A stretch of DNA of 64,000 nt from Onthophagus taurus (GCF_036711975.1 NC_091971.1:27597501-27661500), one strand, 5' to 3'. Shown: positions 21,591 through 30,983, numbered from the stretch's first letter. A program made the numbers and translations. The notes: generated by a model not told the origin, from the sequence alone.

Positions 21591-21999
21591 TGGGAACGTG
21601 AACGCGTTGAGTCGTAATAATATAATTTCCTTAATTCGAAAACCTGAAAAGGAAAGTTGTAAAATTAATGAGAGGGAAGGAGATCTATTTAACCCTTTCA
21701 AGACGGTTGTCGTATATACCCGTCACCAACTTTTTTGGCAGACGGACGGCTGTCGTATATAGCCGACAGCAGCTCATTTCCCTTCCGTACGCTTGTCGTT
21801 TCAGATATGGCATACATAAATTTTTAATTTGGCCCACCGACGGCCGTCGTACCGTTCCGACAGTTTGTGTTTGTCACACAGACGGATGTCGTGGATATCC
21901 GACATTGTCGTACATACGCGGCAACATGGCAAGGTCAGGTGATACCCTGATAGACCCCACGTGCGTTTAGTACCAGTCTGTTTTAGAACATGTTTTAGA

Positions 22000-23740
22000 A
22001 TGTCATCTAAAAATCAAGCGGGTCCGTCGGGTTGTAATACTTATTGTGGACTGTCTGGGAAGGAAGTGAAAAATATTATGAATGCTCTGAACGATAGTGC
22101 TATATATTTGAGTGAGGACGAACCATTTATCGACAGTGGCAGCGAATATATCCCTGACTCTGACAGTGAATTGAGCTCCGGAGAAGACGACGAAACCTTG
22201 TTGGAAGACGAAAGTACCGAAGAACAAGAACATTTAGTAGCTTCGGATATCTCTGATCAAAATATACGTGAGGAGGAATTTCAGCTAAAATGGGATTCAC
22301 GTGAGTTTGTTCCTAAAGTTCACCAGTTTGACGTCACTAATAGTGGACTACAGAATAAAAACCTAAAAAATGAAAACAAGGAAATAGAGTATTTCTTGAA
22401 CCTATTCTCGGAAGAAGTAGTCAACACTATTGTTGCAGAAACCAATATTTTCGCTCAACAACAAAATGCTAAAGATTGGAAAATCGTTGATAAACAAGAG
22501 TTTTACAATTTCATAGCCCTCACATTGTTGATGCCCCACGTTAAAAAGTCCGATGTAAAGGACTACTGGTCTACAGATAATTTAATTGGCACGCCCTTTT
22601 TCCGCCAAACAATGTCTCGAGATCGCTATTTACAAATACTAAGGCACTTACATTTTAGTAATAATCAAAATACACAGGAAGGTAATAGTCTGCACAAAAT
22701 CGAACACGTTTTGAATTTGATACAAAACAATTTCAAAAGTAATTTTTATCCGTTTGAAAATGTCGTCATTGATGAAAGTATGATTCTTTTCAAAGGGAGG
22801 CTGTCCTTCAAACAGTATATAAAAACCAAGAGACACCGTTTCGGAATAAAAGTTTGTCTTATGCGATTGTGAAACAGGTTATGTTTTGGGATATTTGGTA
22901 TATACTGGCAAAAATAATGTTAAAAATAGAGATAATGACAGCGGTCTAGGATTGTCAGGTGATGTTGTTGTGAAACTTTTGGAGCCCTACCTGAACAAAG
23001 GCCATTCATTTTACAGTGACAACTACTACACAAGTCCTACTTTGGCAAATTATCTTTTTCAGCACAAAACAAACTCTTGCGGAACTGTTCGCATAAATCG
23101 TAAACACATGCCAATATTTGAAAAAAAGCTGAAGAAAGGGGAAACAGAGTGGCGTAGCAGTGAGCAAATGCTAGTATTGAAATGGAGAGATCGTCGTGAC
23201 GTGGTAATGCTGACCACCTTTCACGAAAATAAAATGATTACGCTTAGTAAGGTTGATAGGGTTACTAATGAAAATAAGACCAAACCATTATGTGTACTGG
23301 CTTACAATGAAAGGATGGGGGCAATTGACAGAAGTGACATGATGATTACCAGTACGGATTGCACGCGAAAAACCTTAAAATGGTACAAGAAATTATTTCC
23401 TGCCTTCCATTTAGAAGTTATCCGGCAGCTTCTGGAAAGGTATTTTTATTCTTTTATTTTTGTAAATTTTTTATCGTACGCATTTTTTAGATATCCAGCG
23501 CAACACCAAATGAAACAAAACATACAACCTCCTACCGTGGCCAGACTATTAGGAAAGCACTTCCCTTCAGAAGTTCCTCGCAAAAATGGGAAAGCGCAAA
23601 TGAGAAGATGCTGGGTCTGCTCGCATACAACAAACGGTACAAAAAAAAGGAAAGAATCGAGATTCATGTGCAAAGATTGTGAAGTCGGGCTCTGTGTTGC
23701 ACCATGTTTCCAAATATACCACGAACAGATCAAATATTAG
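22000..23740 (+). pseudogene. piggyBac-4 transposase, one frameshift
   Basis: The start is ATG 22000 (MSSKNQAGPSG). An acidic N-terminus is followed by the piggyBac domain. The catalytic Asp are in VVIDESMILFKGR (near 22765), FYSDNYYTSPTL (near 23013) and GAIDRSDMM (near 23322). The cysteine-rich C-terminus is present (CWVCSHTT, CKDCEVGLCVAPC). The first frame stops at 22872 and the second takes over from about 22866, so one indel inactivates it. A likely 51-bp intron (23440-23490) lies between LLER and YPAQ. All other family features are intact. Confidence 0.88.
23440..23490 (+). other. Probable 51-bp GT-AG intron in the piggyBac-4 transposase
   Basis: GTATTTTTAT starts at 23440 and a T-rich tract ends CATTTTTTAG at 23490. 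The segment is 51 bp, a multiple of three without a stop, so the frame stays open whether or not it is spliced. If translated it would insert a Phe-rich hydrophobic stretch into a conserved helix, which argues that it is an intron. Confidence 0.6.
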
Positions 23741-23935
23741 TAGTAGCAGTAGAAACGGGGAAAAAAGACTAGATCAGAAGAAAAGGCTCACACTTATTTT
23801 TGATATTTTGTTCCTAATATTTTTATTATTTGTTAATTTTTGTTCTTATATTTTTGCTTTACCAAGAGTTTTAGTTAATTTTGTATTGTTTGATTATTTC
23901 TTCAATAAAAACAACTTTTTCCACATTGTCGTATA

Positions 23936-24610
23936 CAGGGTGATTCATAAGTAATGGGCCAAATTGTAAATGTACGTTCAGGAGGCCAAAATAATAATAT
24001 TTTCATTAACAATAATGGGTCTTAGTCTGCTCCTTACTGAGATACAGGATGTTAAAGCGAAAAAAATAAAATAGATTTTTGTTAATAGATCAGCTACTTT
24101 TCTACATAATGACTCATAGTTGACTTATAGTTTTTGTAAGGGTAAACAATAATGTGTGAGAGGATTTGAGTTAACTCGTAGATGTCGCCACATGCGCCAT
24201 ATGAATTAGATGAAATCAGCTACAAATTATAGTATAGCTTTAGTATAGCTTTTTTCTACAGAAATGATGGGGCTATCCAAATTAAACAAGTATGTTGTAA
24301 AATAATGAGCGATAAAAAATTTGTAGCTGATTTCATCTAATTCATATGGCGCATGTGGCGACATCTACGAGTTAACTCAAATCCTCTCACACAATATTGT
24401 TTACCCTTACAAAAACTATAAGTCAACTATGAGTCATTATGTAGAAAAGTAGCTGATCTATTAACAAAAATCTATTTTATTTTTTTCGCTTTAACATCCT
24501 GTATCTCAGTAAGGAGCAGACTAAGACCCATTATTGTTAATGAAAATATTATTATTTTGGCCTCCTGAACGTACATTTACAATTTGGCCCATTACTTATG
24601 AATCACCCTG
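23936..24610. mobile_element. 675-bp foldback element (MITE) with 293-bp arms
   Basis: The left arm 23936-24228 and right arm 24318-24610 are near-perfect inverted copies, beginning CAGGGTGATTCATAAGTAAT and ending with the complement. An 89-bp loop separates them. TA flanks both ends (23934-23935, 24611-24612), as expected for a Tc1/mariner-type target duplication. It has no coding capacity. It sits inside piggyBac-4 and so is younger. Confidence 0.92.
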
Positions 24611-25133
24611 TATATTCGACAGCCGCCTGTTTGCCACTGCAAAAACTCCCGTCCGTGTGGCACGCAACCTACTTTTGAGTGCCGTCCTGAAAGGGTTAAT
24701 GCGCCAACAGGATGGGTATTTGCGCATTGTGTGTCTGCGGATTTGGAAATGGGAGCGGGTATAGCTAAGGAATTTAAGGATAGGTTTGGCCATGTGGAAG
24801 AGTTAAGACGCCAAAATAAAGGGGTCGGCGAGGTGGTATCGCTATGAATAATGGTATCGCTATATATAACAAACCCACGTATTATACCCTGAGGCAGTGT
24901 CTGGAAGCGCTACGAGATAAGATGACCGAATCGGGAGAAAAATACTTAGCAATTCCAAAAATTGGATGCGGCCTCGACAAACTAAATTGGGATCAAGTCA
25001 AAGAGGAATTGATTGATAATTTCAACGGCTCGCTTATCATCATAGTCGCATACTATTTACCATATAAAAAGAACAAAATATCTGTAACGTACAAGAAGAA
25101 ATAGCAACCCCAGTTTGGGACAAAACTACCCTT

Positions 25134-26752
25134 TTGACAGATCAAGATAGAGATGAATTTTGTTTACAAATAAGAAGGTCTCTCTCTCTGAATAGTGGAC
25201 TCGAGGATAGTTACTTTTTGGATAGCGATGGAATTTTATACAAAATTAATGAATCAGGTAGAGAAGTATTAGTAATACCAAAATCTCTGATAAAGAAAGC
25301 CATTCACGATTATCATGACGTACCCTTTGCTGGTCACGGAGGACGTGTAAAAACGCTAGCGCTACTGAAAGATAGAGTTTATTGGCCCTCAATAATTCGA
25401 GACGTCAAAAGCTATTATGCGAATTGTGAATCGTGTAATAGGCGAAAAACTTCTCCGCATTTGTCCAGAGTTCCCCTGCAAAAATTCAATACAGTTCGAA
25501 AACCCTTTGAAAGGACGTCCATGGATGTTGTAGGTCCTTTAACAACGACCCATAAAGGAAATAAATATATACTTACCTTTCAAGATTACTTCACTAAGTA
25601 TTTAGAAGCAATTGCTCTGCCCGATCAGAAGGCTGATACTATTGCGAGGGCTTTTGTGACCCTTATAATAAGTCGACATGGTACTCCGCTCCAGGTGTTA
25701 ACTGACCAAGGGTCAAACTTCGTTTCATCACTTATGAGAGAAATTTGCAAAATTTTAATTATCGACAAAATACAAACTACGCCCTACCACCCTCAATGTA
25801 ACGGACTTATAGAAAGAAGCCATAGGGTCATGAAGGATACAATGTCTCACTATGTTACAAAAGATCCAGCCGCGTGGGATGAATGGCTACCGTACATGCT
25901 ACTAGCATATCGGTCTACCGTGCATAGTAGCACGGGATACACTCCTCATTTCTTGCTGTATGGTCGAGACATGGAATTGCCTATAGACGCTTTCCTTCGA
26001 CCAACAAATCGCCATTACGATTACGATGAAAATTACGCGACAGAGTTAGTAGCACGAATGAACAGTGTTTACGATATAGTATACGAAAACTTGCAGCTCG
26101 TAGCTTTTAGACAGGCTAAGTATTACAATAAGAAAAGTAAACCTCGAACTTTTAACGTAGGTGACTTGGTATTGTTGAAAGAGGTAGCTATCAAACCCGG
26201 CTTAAGTAAAAAACTAGCTCAACCTTGGGGAGGTCCCTACCTGATCACCAAAATTAAAGGATCGGCAAATTATGAGATTACTGCAACCAACGGGAGATAC
26301 AAATCTATTGTCCACGTGAATAGGTTGAAACCTTCTAGAACAAAAAAGAATTGGCTAGGGAAGAGCGTAAGCTACTGGATGCTAACGTACAAAGCAGAAG
26401 TAGGGATGATGATCCTTGTCACGAGTCAAGGATGCCCATAATTCATTTACCAACACCTAAAGCGATTGCTGGAAATAGTGCCGAGCTGGCAACCTCCTAC
26501 GAAACTCAGATTAATACGCCTTGTCCAGCAGTAGCAAAGCAACCGAAAACCCTAAACTATGATGAACCCAGTACCAGTACGAAAAGTAGTAGTAGTGAGT
26601 GGGAAGGAGATGACGTAACTGGAGAGTTAGAAGAAGTGGTGGATGAATCGTTGGATATACGAGATGAAATAATAGACGATTCGCTAGGTGTACTATTAGC
26701 GGTGAAGCGAGAAAGAAGGATCATAAAACCTCCATCCAGATACTTGGATTAG
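25134..26752 (+). pseudogene. pol: Gypsy-3 integrase with C-terminal tail
   Basis: The open frame reaches upstream of 25134 (from about 25080) and runs to 26441. A second frame takes over (about 26360-26752) and ends KRERRIIKPPSRYLD. The zinc-binding HHCC domain is complete (HDYHDVPFAGHGG ... CESCNRRK). The catalytic triad is intact: MDVVGPL, LTDQGSNF and the Glu in NGLIERSHR. The SH3-like C-terminus (GDLVLLKE, GGPYLITKI, VHVNRLKP) is also present. It would insert reverse-transcribed DNA into chromosomes. Only the frame break near 26370 and the one separating it from the macrodomain spoil it. Confidence 0.88.
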
Positions 26753-27022
26753 AGATATAAAAGAAAAAATAAATAAAATAACCGAGAAAATTAATCATAA
26801 TAATCCCATTTCTTTACAGGTACTTAAATCCTCTTAGGTTCAGGTAGTGGTTAGTATTGTAAACTTGGAATTCCGAGGGTAAAACAAAAATTAGCTTATT
26901 AATCTTATGTATTGCTATCAATAATATTCCAAGTAACGGAGGTATTAGAGTTGTTAAATTAAATGTATCATGTTAGAAGTTAAGGGGGGGAAAGGGAAAT
27001 TTAGACTGTTTGTATGTTACAG
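26753..27022. other. Spacer between Gypsy-3 pol and env-like gene
   Basis: Short AT-rich non-coding stretch. GTATGTTACAG ending at 27022 is a plausible splice acceptor in front of the env-like frame, which would fit expression from a spliced env mRNA. Confidence 0.45.
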
Positions 27023-27213
27023 GTTACCTCATTGTGTGTTTTTTCATTGGATTCCATGTGCGCATGGGTTTAGCTATTATTGCGTATGACTGTGATGGCC
27101 CTACAGCAAATATTACCAGAATATCCCTTAGGAACGTGGCCGATTGTTCAATTATAGATTCGGCATATATGGAACAGGTTATTAATGTACAAGTCATTCA
27201 GAGAGCACATATT
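27023..27213 (+). pseudogene. Env-like glycoprotein N-terminus (Chuviridae-type?), cut by the Polinton
   Basis: The frame opens right after a splice acceptor. It encodes a hydrophobic, signal-peptide-like segment (YLIVCFFIGFHVRMGLAII), then AYDCDGPTANITRISL and further residues including a conserved-looking VADC. A signal peptide followed by YDC-x-GP-x-x-N-x-T and a later Cys is, as I recall it, the start of chuvirus-type glycoproteins, which some insect LTR elements have captured. Only about 64 residues remain before the Polinton starts. The rest of the glycoprotein is not found on the far side of the Polinton. Family assignment is from memory of the pattern. Confidence 0.5.
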
Positions 27214-27625
27214 AGTAGTATAAGAAGGAGAGTTCTGGAGCAGGATTATCCCATATTTTGCGCTCTGTGATTGGTTGAAATGCCAATATGGCGGTTAAAA
27301 ATTTAGTAACTTTTAGGGATTTTCATTTTACATGTTGGCAATGAATCTCAATTATGTTGGTACTACTGAGGGTGGAGGGAATGCAAATTTTTTTAATATA
27401 AATAAAAGTAGGGTGACCGTCAATATATAAAAATTACGATTAATGATTTGTGCTACAGTTAGGACTAAGTGTGTGAAAGTGAAAGGAGAATTAAAAAAAA
27501 AACAACAAACGTTACAGTGAACTTGTATTTTAAAGGTGAGTAATATACATTGAAATGAAGCGTGTTAAATTTAAAGAAGATTTAGATGTGTATTATATTG
27601 ATGAAGACCAATATAGCAAAAATGC
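27214..27625. repeat. Polinton left terminal inverted repeat
   Basis: 412 bp, inverse-complementary to 42032-42445 with a handful of substitutions and a 2-bp length difference in an A-run. It ends inside a small open frame (start MKRVKFKEDLDVYYI at 27555). On this side the frame loses similarity after 27625 and stops soon after; on the right side it continues as a 64-residue gene. Confidence 0.95.
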
Positions 27626-27629
27626 ACTC

Positions 27630-27710
27630 GGTGAACGTCAATAAAAAAATAAGATTAATGACTCGTGCTCCAATTAGGAATAGGTGTGTAAATAGTTAAG
27701 TGAATGGTAT
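27630..27710. repeat. Degenerate second copy of a TIR segment
   Basis: The stretch starting GGTGAACGTCAATAAAAAAA resembles 27413-27490 inside the TIR (GGTGACCGTCAATATATAAA): GTCAAT, ATTAATGA, TGTGCTAC/CGTGCTCC, TTAGGA, GTGTG in the same order. It looks like an old tandem copy of a regulatory or end-recognition block. Confidence 0.55.
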
Positions 27711-27836
27711 ACATAAAAATAATTTTCGCTCTGCGTATTGGTGAGAGAGACAGTATATAACGTATATAAAGGTGAATGTAAATGTTGTAACGAGAACCAA
27801 TCGATTAACAGATAGCTCCATATTAAACTTTTAGAA

Positions 27837-28505
27837 ATGGTTAAGACATTGTTTACGTTATCATTAATAAAGGTTTGTATGAGTTGTGAAAAAAGATATT
27901 ATTTAGGTAAGTACAGAAAATTACTCCCTAAAAGTGTATATAATAAAGTATGGGTTAGTTGGTTTAAGGTTTGGAAAATCTACATGTTTTATGATAATTG
28001 TTTAGATTTAGATATAGAAGCTTATTTAGAAAATGTTTATAATTTTGAATCGTTATGCTTATCAAGAGATAGAGAATTTTTAAGATATTTTTTATTAGCA
28101 TTAGATGTAGTTGGAAATAGTGGTGATAGACTTGAGAAAGAGAACTTTATAAACAGATACCTGTCAAATGCTTCTTCCATTTTAAGAATTTCTATTCACA
28201 CTCCAGACGGTGCTTTATGTTTAGCTTGTTTTGAAAAGATTAATAGGTTTAGATTGAGAAGCAATTTAAAAAAGTACATAAAAAAATGGAAGTATAGATA
28301 TTACGAATTATCATTTGATAATTTATTCAACTGTATAGAAGATAAAGCATCATTTTGCAACTCTTGCTTTATAGCGTTATTTAGATTTAAGGATAATTAT
28401 GATATGGAACATTTTTTTGAATTATATTCCTCATTTTCAGACTTAGAATGGAATACTAGTGATAGTGATTATGGTAATGATAATATAATAGAAGATTTAT
28501 GGTAA
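27837..28505 (+). CDS. Polinton protein of unknown function, 222 residues, Cys-rich
   Basis: I do not recognise this protein. It is intact, starts at ATG 27837 and is the first gene after the left TIR, reading inward. CxxC pairs occur at residues ~15-18 (CMSCEK), ~149-152 (CLACF) and ~195-198 (CNSC), so it may bind zinc. It is rich in Tyr, Phe and Lys and ends with an acidic tail (SDSDYGNDNIIEDLW). No transmembrane segment is evident, although the first 15 residues are mildly hydrophobic. Terminal genes in Polintons are often lineage-specific, so host interaction or regulation is possible, but that is inference. Confidence 0.7.
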   Translation: MVKTLFTLSLIKVCMSCEKRYYLGKYRKLLPKSVYNKVWVSWFKVWKIYMFYDNCLDLDIEAYLENVYNFESLCLSRDREFLRYFLLALDVVGNSGDRLEKENFINRYLSNASSILRISIHTPDGALCLACFEKINRFRLRSNLKKYIKKWKYRYYELSFDNLFNCIEDKASFCNSCFIALFRFKDNYDMEHFFELYSSFSDLEWNTSDSDYGNDNIIEDLW

Positions 28506-28562
28506 ATAAATAAATATTAATATTAAGTAGTTGTTTTATTTAAAAAAAAATATATATAATTA

Positions 28563-29492
28563 TTATACAAAATCTGATTTTTTAATCCAACTTCTTTCAT
28601 CCATTCCAAACCACTTAACGTACATTCGATTTCCTTTTCGTTTCAATACTTTTTCAATTAACTGTATGTCAGGATAGTGTGTACGTTGTAGTTCTTCACT
28701 ATAGAAAGCACCTTTAATATCTTCACCTTTCAAGTCCTGTAATAAATACGATACTGGATTGGTGTACTGAATCTTAACAATTTTAAAAACTTCATTACTC
28801 CAGTTAGGAGTGTACCCTTTGGCAAATATTCCACGATGTTTAGAAATTCTTACAAAATCATTTAAGTGAAACTTTTGTTTTTTTAATGCGATTGTTTTCA
28901 TTCGATTATAAACAGTATCCAGTAATCTTTTTTCAGTATTATTATTATTCACTTCTATCGGTTTCATACCTATAGTTGAATGTTTATGTGAATTGTATAT
29001 TAATAGTATCTGTGGTAATAACTTTAACCATTTAAAAGATCCTTGAATGCTAAATTCTTTCCACATTAAACCTTTTAAAGTTCTATTCAAACGTTCAACA
29101 ACAGATGCTTTCAATGAGCTAAACGTCGAGTAATGATTAATTTTTAACTTACTCATAAGCAAGCTAAATTCTTTGTTATAAAACTCTTTTCCTAGATCAG
29201 TTTGAAGATTTTTTGGTACATATCGGTCCTTTAGAATACTTTTCATTGCTTTAGTAACATCTTTACCCGATTTAGTTTTTACAGGAACAGCCCATGCATA
29301 TTTGCTAAAGACATCAATTACAACGAGTATATAACGATAACCATTGTTTTGTCGTGCATAAGGTATCATCTCTACTAAATCAGCCTGGTATAAATCATTT
29401 ATCCCTTTAACAATTACATGTCGCCTTTTGAAATGTATTCGAGCAGGTTTATGAAGTTCTTCAACTATTTTTCTTTTAACATCACTGGACAT
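28563..29492 (-). CDS. Polinton integrase (retroviral-type, with chromodomain-like C-terminus)
   Basis: This 309-residue enzyme would insert the linear Polinton DNA into the host chromosome. Its rve core has the complete D,D,E triad: Asp38 (LYQADLVEM), Asp99 (LQTDLGKEF) and Glu133 (SVVERLNRTLKG), the last pair 33 residues apart. An SH3-like segment (FAKGYTPNWSNEVFKIVKI) is followed by a chromodomain-like tail (IEKVLKRKGNRMYVKWFG ... SWI). The N-terminal zinc-binding HHCC domain is short or absent in this start choice. It is the last gene of the leftward block; its first 28 bases overlap the end of the next upstream gene. Intact. Confidence 0.95.
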   Translation of the reverse strand: MSSDVKRKIVEELHKPARIHFKRRHVIVKGINDLYQADLVEMIPYARQNNGYRYILVVIDVFSKYAWAVPVKTKSGKDVTKAMKSILKDRYVPKNLQTDLGKEFYNKEFSLLMSKLKINHYSTFSSLKASVVERLNRTLKGLMWKEFSIQGSFKWLKLLPQILLIYNSHKHSTIGMKPIEVNNNNTEKRLLDTVYNRMKTIALKKQKFHLNDFVRISKHRGIFAKGYTPNWSNEVFKIVKIQYTNPVSYLLQDLKGEDIKGAFYSEELQRTHYPDIQLIEKVLKRKGNRMYVKWFGMDERSWIKKSDFV

Positions 29493-29869
29493 TTTACAAT
29501 GATTTCAACAAACAACTTATTAATCCCCCCTGTAACAGTAGATGGAACGAATCGTAATCTATCACCTTTTTTCAATGGGATACCCTCAAAAGAGTTTTGA
29601 TATTTCACATTGTTTACTTTAAGAATTGTACTCAATGGTGAAATAGTCATAGAATGAATTACTCCTGATTTGATAGGAAAAGTATAATATAATTTCTCAT
29701 TACTGAGTGCGTAATTATTTGGAACTTTATTTCCAGTCAAAGTAATATTAAAGTAATAATAATAGTTTTCTTCAATTGAAGAGGACAGAACAGAAGAAGA
29801 AGAAATATGATGTCCGAACTTGTGAATAGTCATAATAAAAATGATATAATGTACTATAGGTTTATACAA
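29465..29869 (-). CDS. Polinton conserved small protein, unknown function
   Basis: This is a 134-residue frame; translation more probably begins at the second Met (MTIHKFGHHISSSS, near 29833), giving about 122 residues. It is rich in Ser, Tyr and beta-prone segments (YYYYFNITLTGNKVP, GDRLRFVPSTVTGG), suggesting an all-beta fold. It sits between the integrase and the 373-residue protein on the same strand and overlaps both slightly, so it is probably co-transcribed. It resembles a small virion or attachment protein by size and composition only. I cannot assign a function. Confidence 0.6.
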   Translation of the reverse strand: MYKPIVHYIIFIMTIHKFGHHISSSSVLSSSIEENYYYYFNITLTGNKVPNNYALSNEKLYYTFPIKSGVIHSMTISPLSTILKVNNVKYQNSFEGIPLKKGDRLRFVPSTVTGGINKLFVEIIVKCPVMLKEK

Positions 29870-30983
29870 TTATACGAGCTTCTCGTAACTCTTCTATAAT
29901 ACTATTAATTTCATTACCATGTGATGTGTTACCGGCAAGCTGAGAGGCTATTAAAAGTTTTAATCTATCTACTAATTCATTAGGATCATCCCAATAAATG
30001 AAATTTGACCGTTGATTATTGTACTGCTGCTGCATGAGACCTTCTCCAGTTCTCAGACGAACAGGAACGCTTTTCACTCTACTACGTCGTACAATTGATT
30101 CCGTTGCATTTAAAACAGGTGCAATTATTTGACGATACTTGTCCGACTTATCACCTATAATTTGTTTGCTTTTATCTTGATTTTTGTTTAATGCTGCTGT
30201 TGTTTTAAGTATTTCAACGTAATTCTTTTGATCGTCACTAGTAAAATTTTTTGGTTCCCTCTTGAAGATTAACTCATACAGACCTTTCGTACCCTTATAA
30301 GTTTTATTTGCAATGGTTATATCATTAGTTTTACTACTAAAGGATATTTCACTATCTCCAATGGAATACTTATCAGTTAAAATGTCAACACGAACCCCCT
30401 TGTTGCTAGAATCAAATTCATTGTTATCATCTCTTACATAGCCCTCAATGTAAGATCTTGTTAGAGGTGCAAATTGTTCCAAGTACAATACAAATGATTC
30501 TTCAGGAATATTCATAGTTTCTGGTAATGAAAATACATCTACTGCTGCTGCTGCAGTTTGTGATGGTTGCGATGGTTGTGGTTGTGGTGGTGATGGGTAT
30601 GTTGCAAAAACATCATCATCGCTTAATATTGATATTGTTGGTGATTGAGGCGCTTGTTGTTGTTGTTGTTGGTTAAGTTCTGATAGACGTGATGCTTGTA
30701 CTGCTTTTGATACTCTTTTTCTTCTTTTTGCAGGTGTTACTGTTTTAAATTCTTCTTCTTCTTTAACTTCATCGGATTTAAGCTCTTCATCCTCCTCCTC
30801 CTTCTTAACTTTAATAGGATGTTTAATTGAGGAAATTATTTTTTGTAAAGGTGTTGTTACTACTTTATATTGTTCTTGAAGTAAATGTTCAGATCTATGT
30901 TTCATTGCTTTTAATTTATCTAATTTCTTTTTCACATTTTCTCTAGTTTTAATAAGCTTTCGTGTTAATTGTTTTGAGTCCAT
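29862..30983 (-). CDS. Polinton conserved protein with YWDDPNELVDRL signature
   Basis: 373 residues. The N-terminus is highly basic and coiled-coil-prone (residues 1-70, many Lys). Low-complexity acidic, Gln-rich and Pro-rich segments follow (residues ~60-145). The conserved C-terminal domain (~160-373) ends with YWDDPNELVDRLKLLIASQL and IIEELREARII, a signature I recall from many arthropod Polintons, where it is annotated only as a domain of unknown function. The gene is intact and lies between the PLA2-like/ATPase genes and the integrase, on their strand. A structural or DNA-binding virion role fits the basic N-terminus, but this is inference. Confidence 0.8.
   Translation of the reverse strand: MDSKQLTRKLIKTRENVKKKLDKLKAMKHRSEHLLQEQYKVVTTPLQKIISSIKHPIKVKKEEEDEELKSDEVKEEEEFKTVTPAKRRKRVSKAVQASRLSELNQQQQQQAPQSPTISILSDDDVFATYPSPPQPQPSQPSQTAAAAVDVFSLPETMNIPEESFVLYLEQFAPLTRSYIEGYVRDDNNEFDSSNKGVRVDILTDKYSIGDSEISFSSKTNDITIANKTYKGTKGLYELIFKREPKNFTSDDQKNYVEILKTTAALNKNQDKSKQIIGDKSDKYRQIIAPVLNATESIVRRSRVKSVPVRLRTGEGLMQQQYNNQRSNFIYWDDPNELVDRLKLLIASQLAGNTSHGNEINSIIEELREARIIV

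Larger units (their letters stand above)
21693..24695 (+). mobile_element. piggyBac-4 (3.0 kb) with TTAA target duplication
   Basis: The ends read CCCTTTCAAGACGG (left) and CCGTCCTGAAAGGG (right, ending 24695), inverted copies with two mismatches. TTAA is duplicated at 21689-21692 and 24696-24699. Removing the element would bring the two macrodomain halves into the same frame, which confirms the boundaries. Subterminal GACGG...TGTCGTATATA-type repeats are present at the left end. A foldback element sits in the 3' part. Confidence 0.95.
21646..25104 (+). pseudogene. TARG1/OARD1-like macrodomain in Gypsy-3 pol, split by piggyBac-4
   Basis: Directly after the RNase H end (NVNALSR, a family-typical close of RNase H) a macrodomain starts with EGDLF at about 21676, just before the piggyBac-4 insertion. 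It continues after 24699 with [18 protein letters not shown] and FGHVEEL. After a frame change near 24840 it runs on with KPTYYTLRQCLEAL and AIPKIGCGLDKLNWDQVKEE, ending near 25090. The HCxSAD, GAGIA and IGCGLD blocks are those of the TARG1 (OARD1) macrodomain group, which removes ADP-ribose from acidic residues. The Asp of the GCGLD block, catalytic in TARG1, is kept. The integrase follows in another frame, so the copy is broken. Placement inside a retrotransposon polyprotein is unusual. Confidence 0.8.
21591..27213 (+). mobile_element. Gypsy-3: Gypsy-type element with macrodomain and env-like gene, interrupted
   Basis: The end of RNase H, a macrodomain, a full integrase and an env-like start follow on the plus strand. 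The 5' part (LTR, gag, protease, RT) is missing: copy C of piggyBac-2 abuts at 21590. The element is split by piggyBac-4 at a TTAA (21689-21692/24696-24699) and ended by the Polinton at 27214. No LTR is present. The presence of an env-like gene suggests errantivirus-type organisation. Confidence 0.78.

Noticed and set aside
26583..26600. AGTAGTAGTAG-like strings as a CRISPR or tandem array
   Set aside because: Serine-codon repeats in coding sequence, no spacers; the genome is eukaryotic.
27214..27270. Continuation of the env-like frame past 27213
   Set aside because: The last ~19 codons lie inside the Polinton TIR, as shown by their inverted copy at the right end; they are not glycoprotein sequence.
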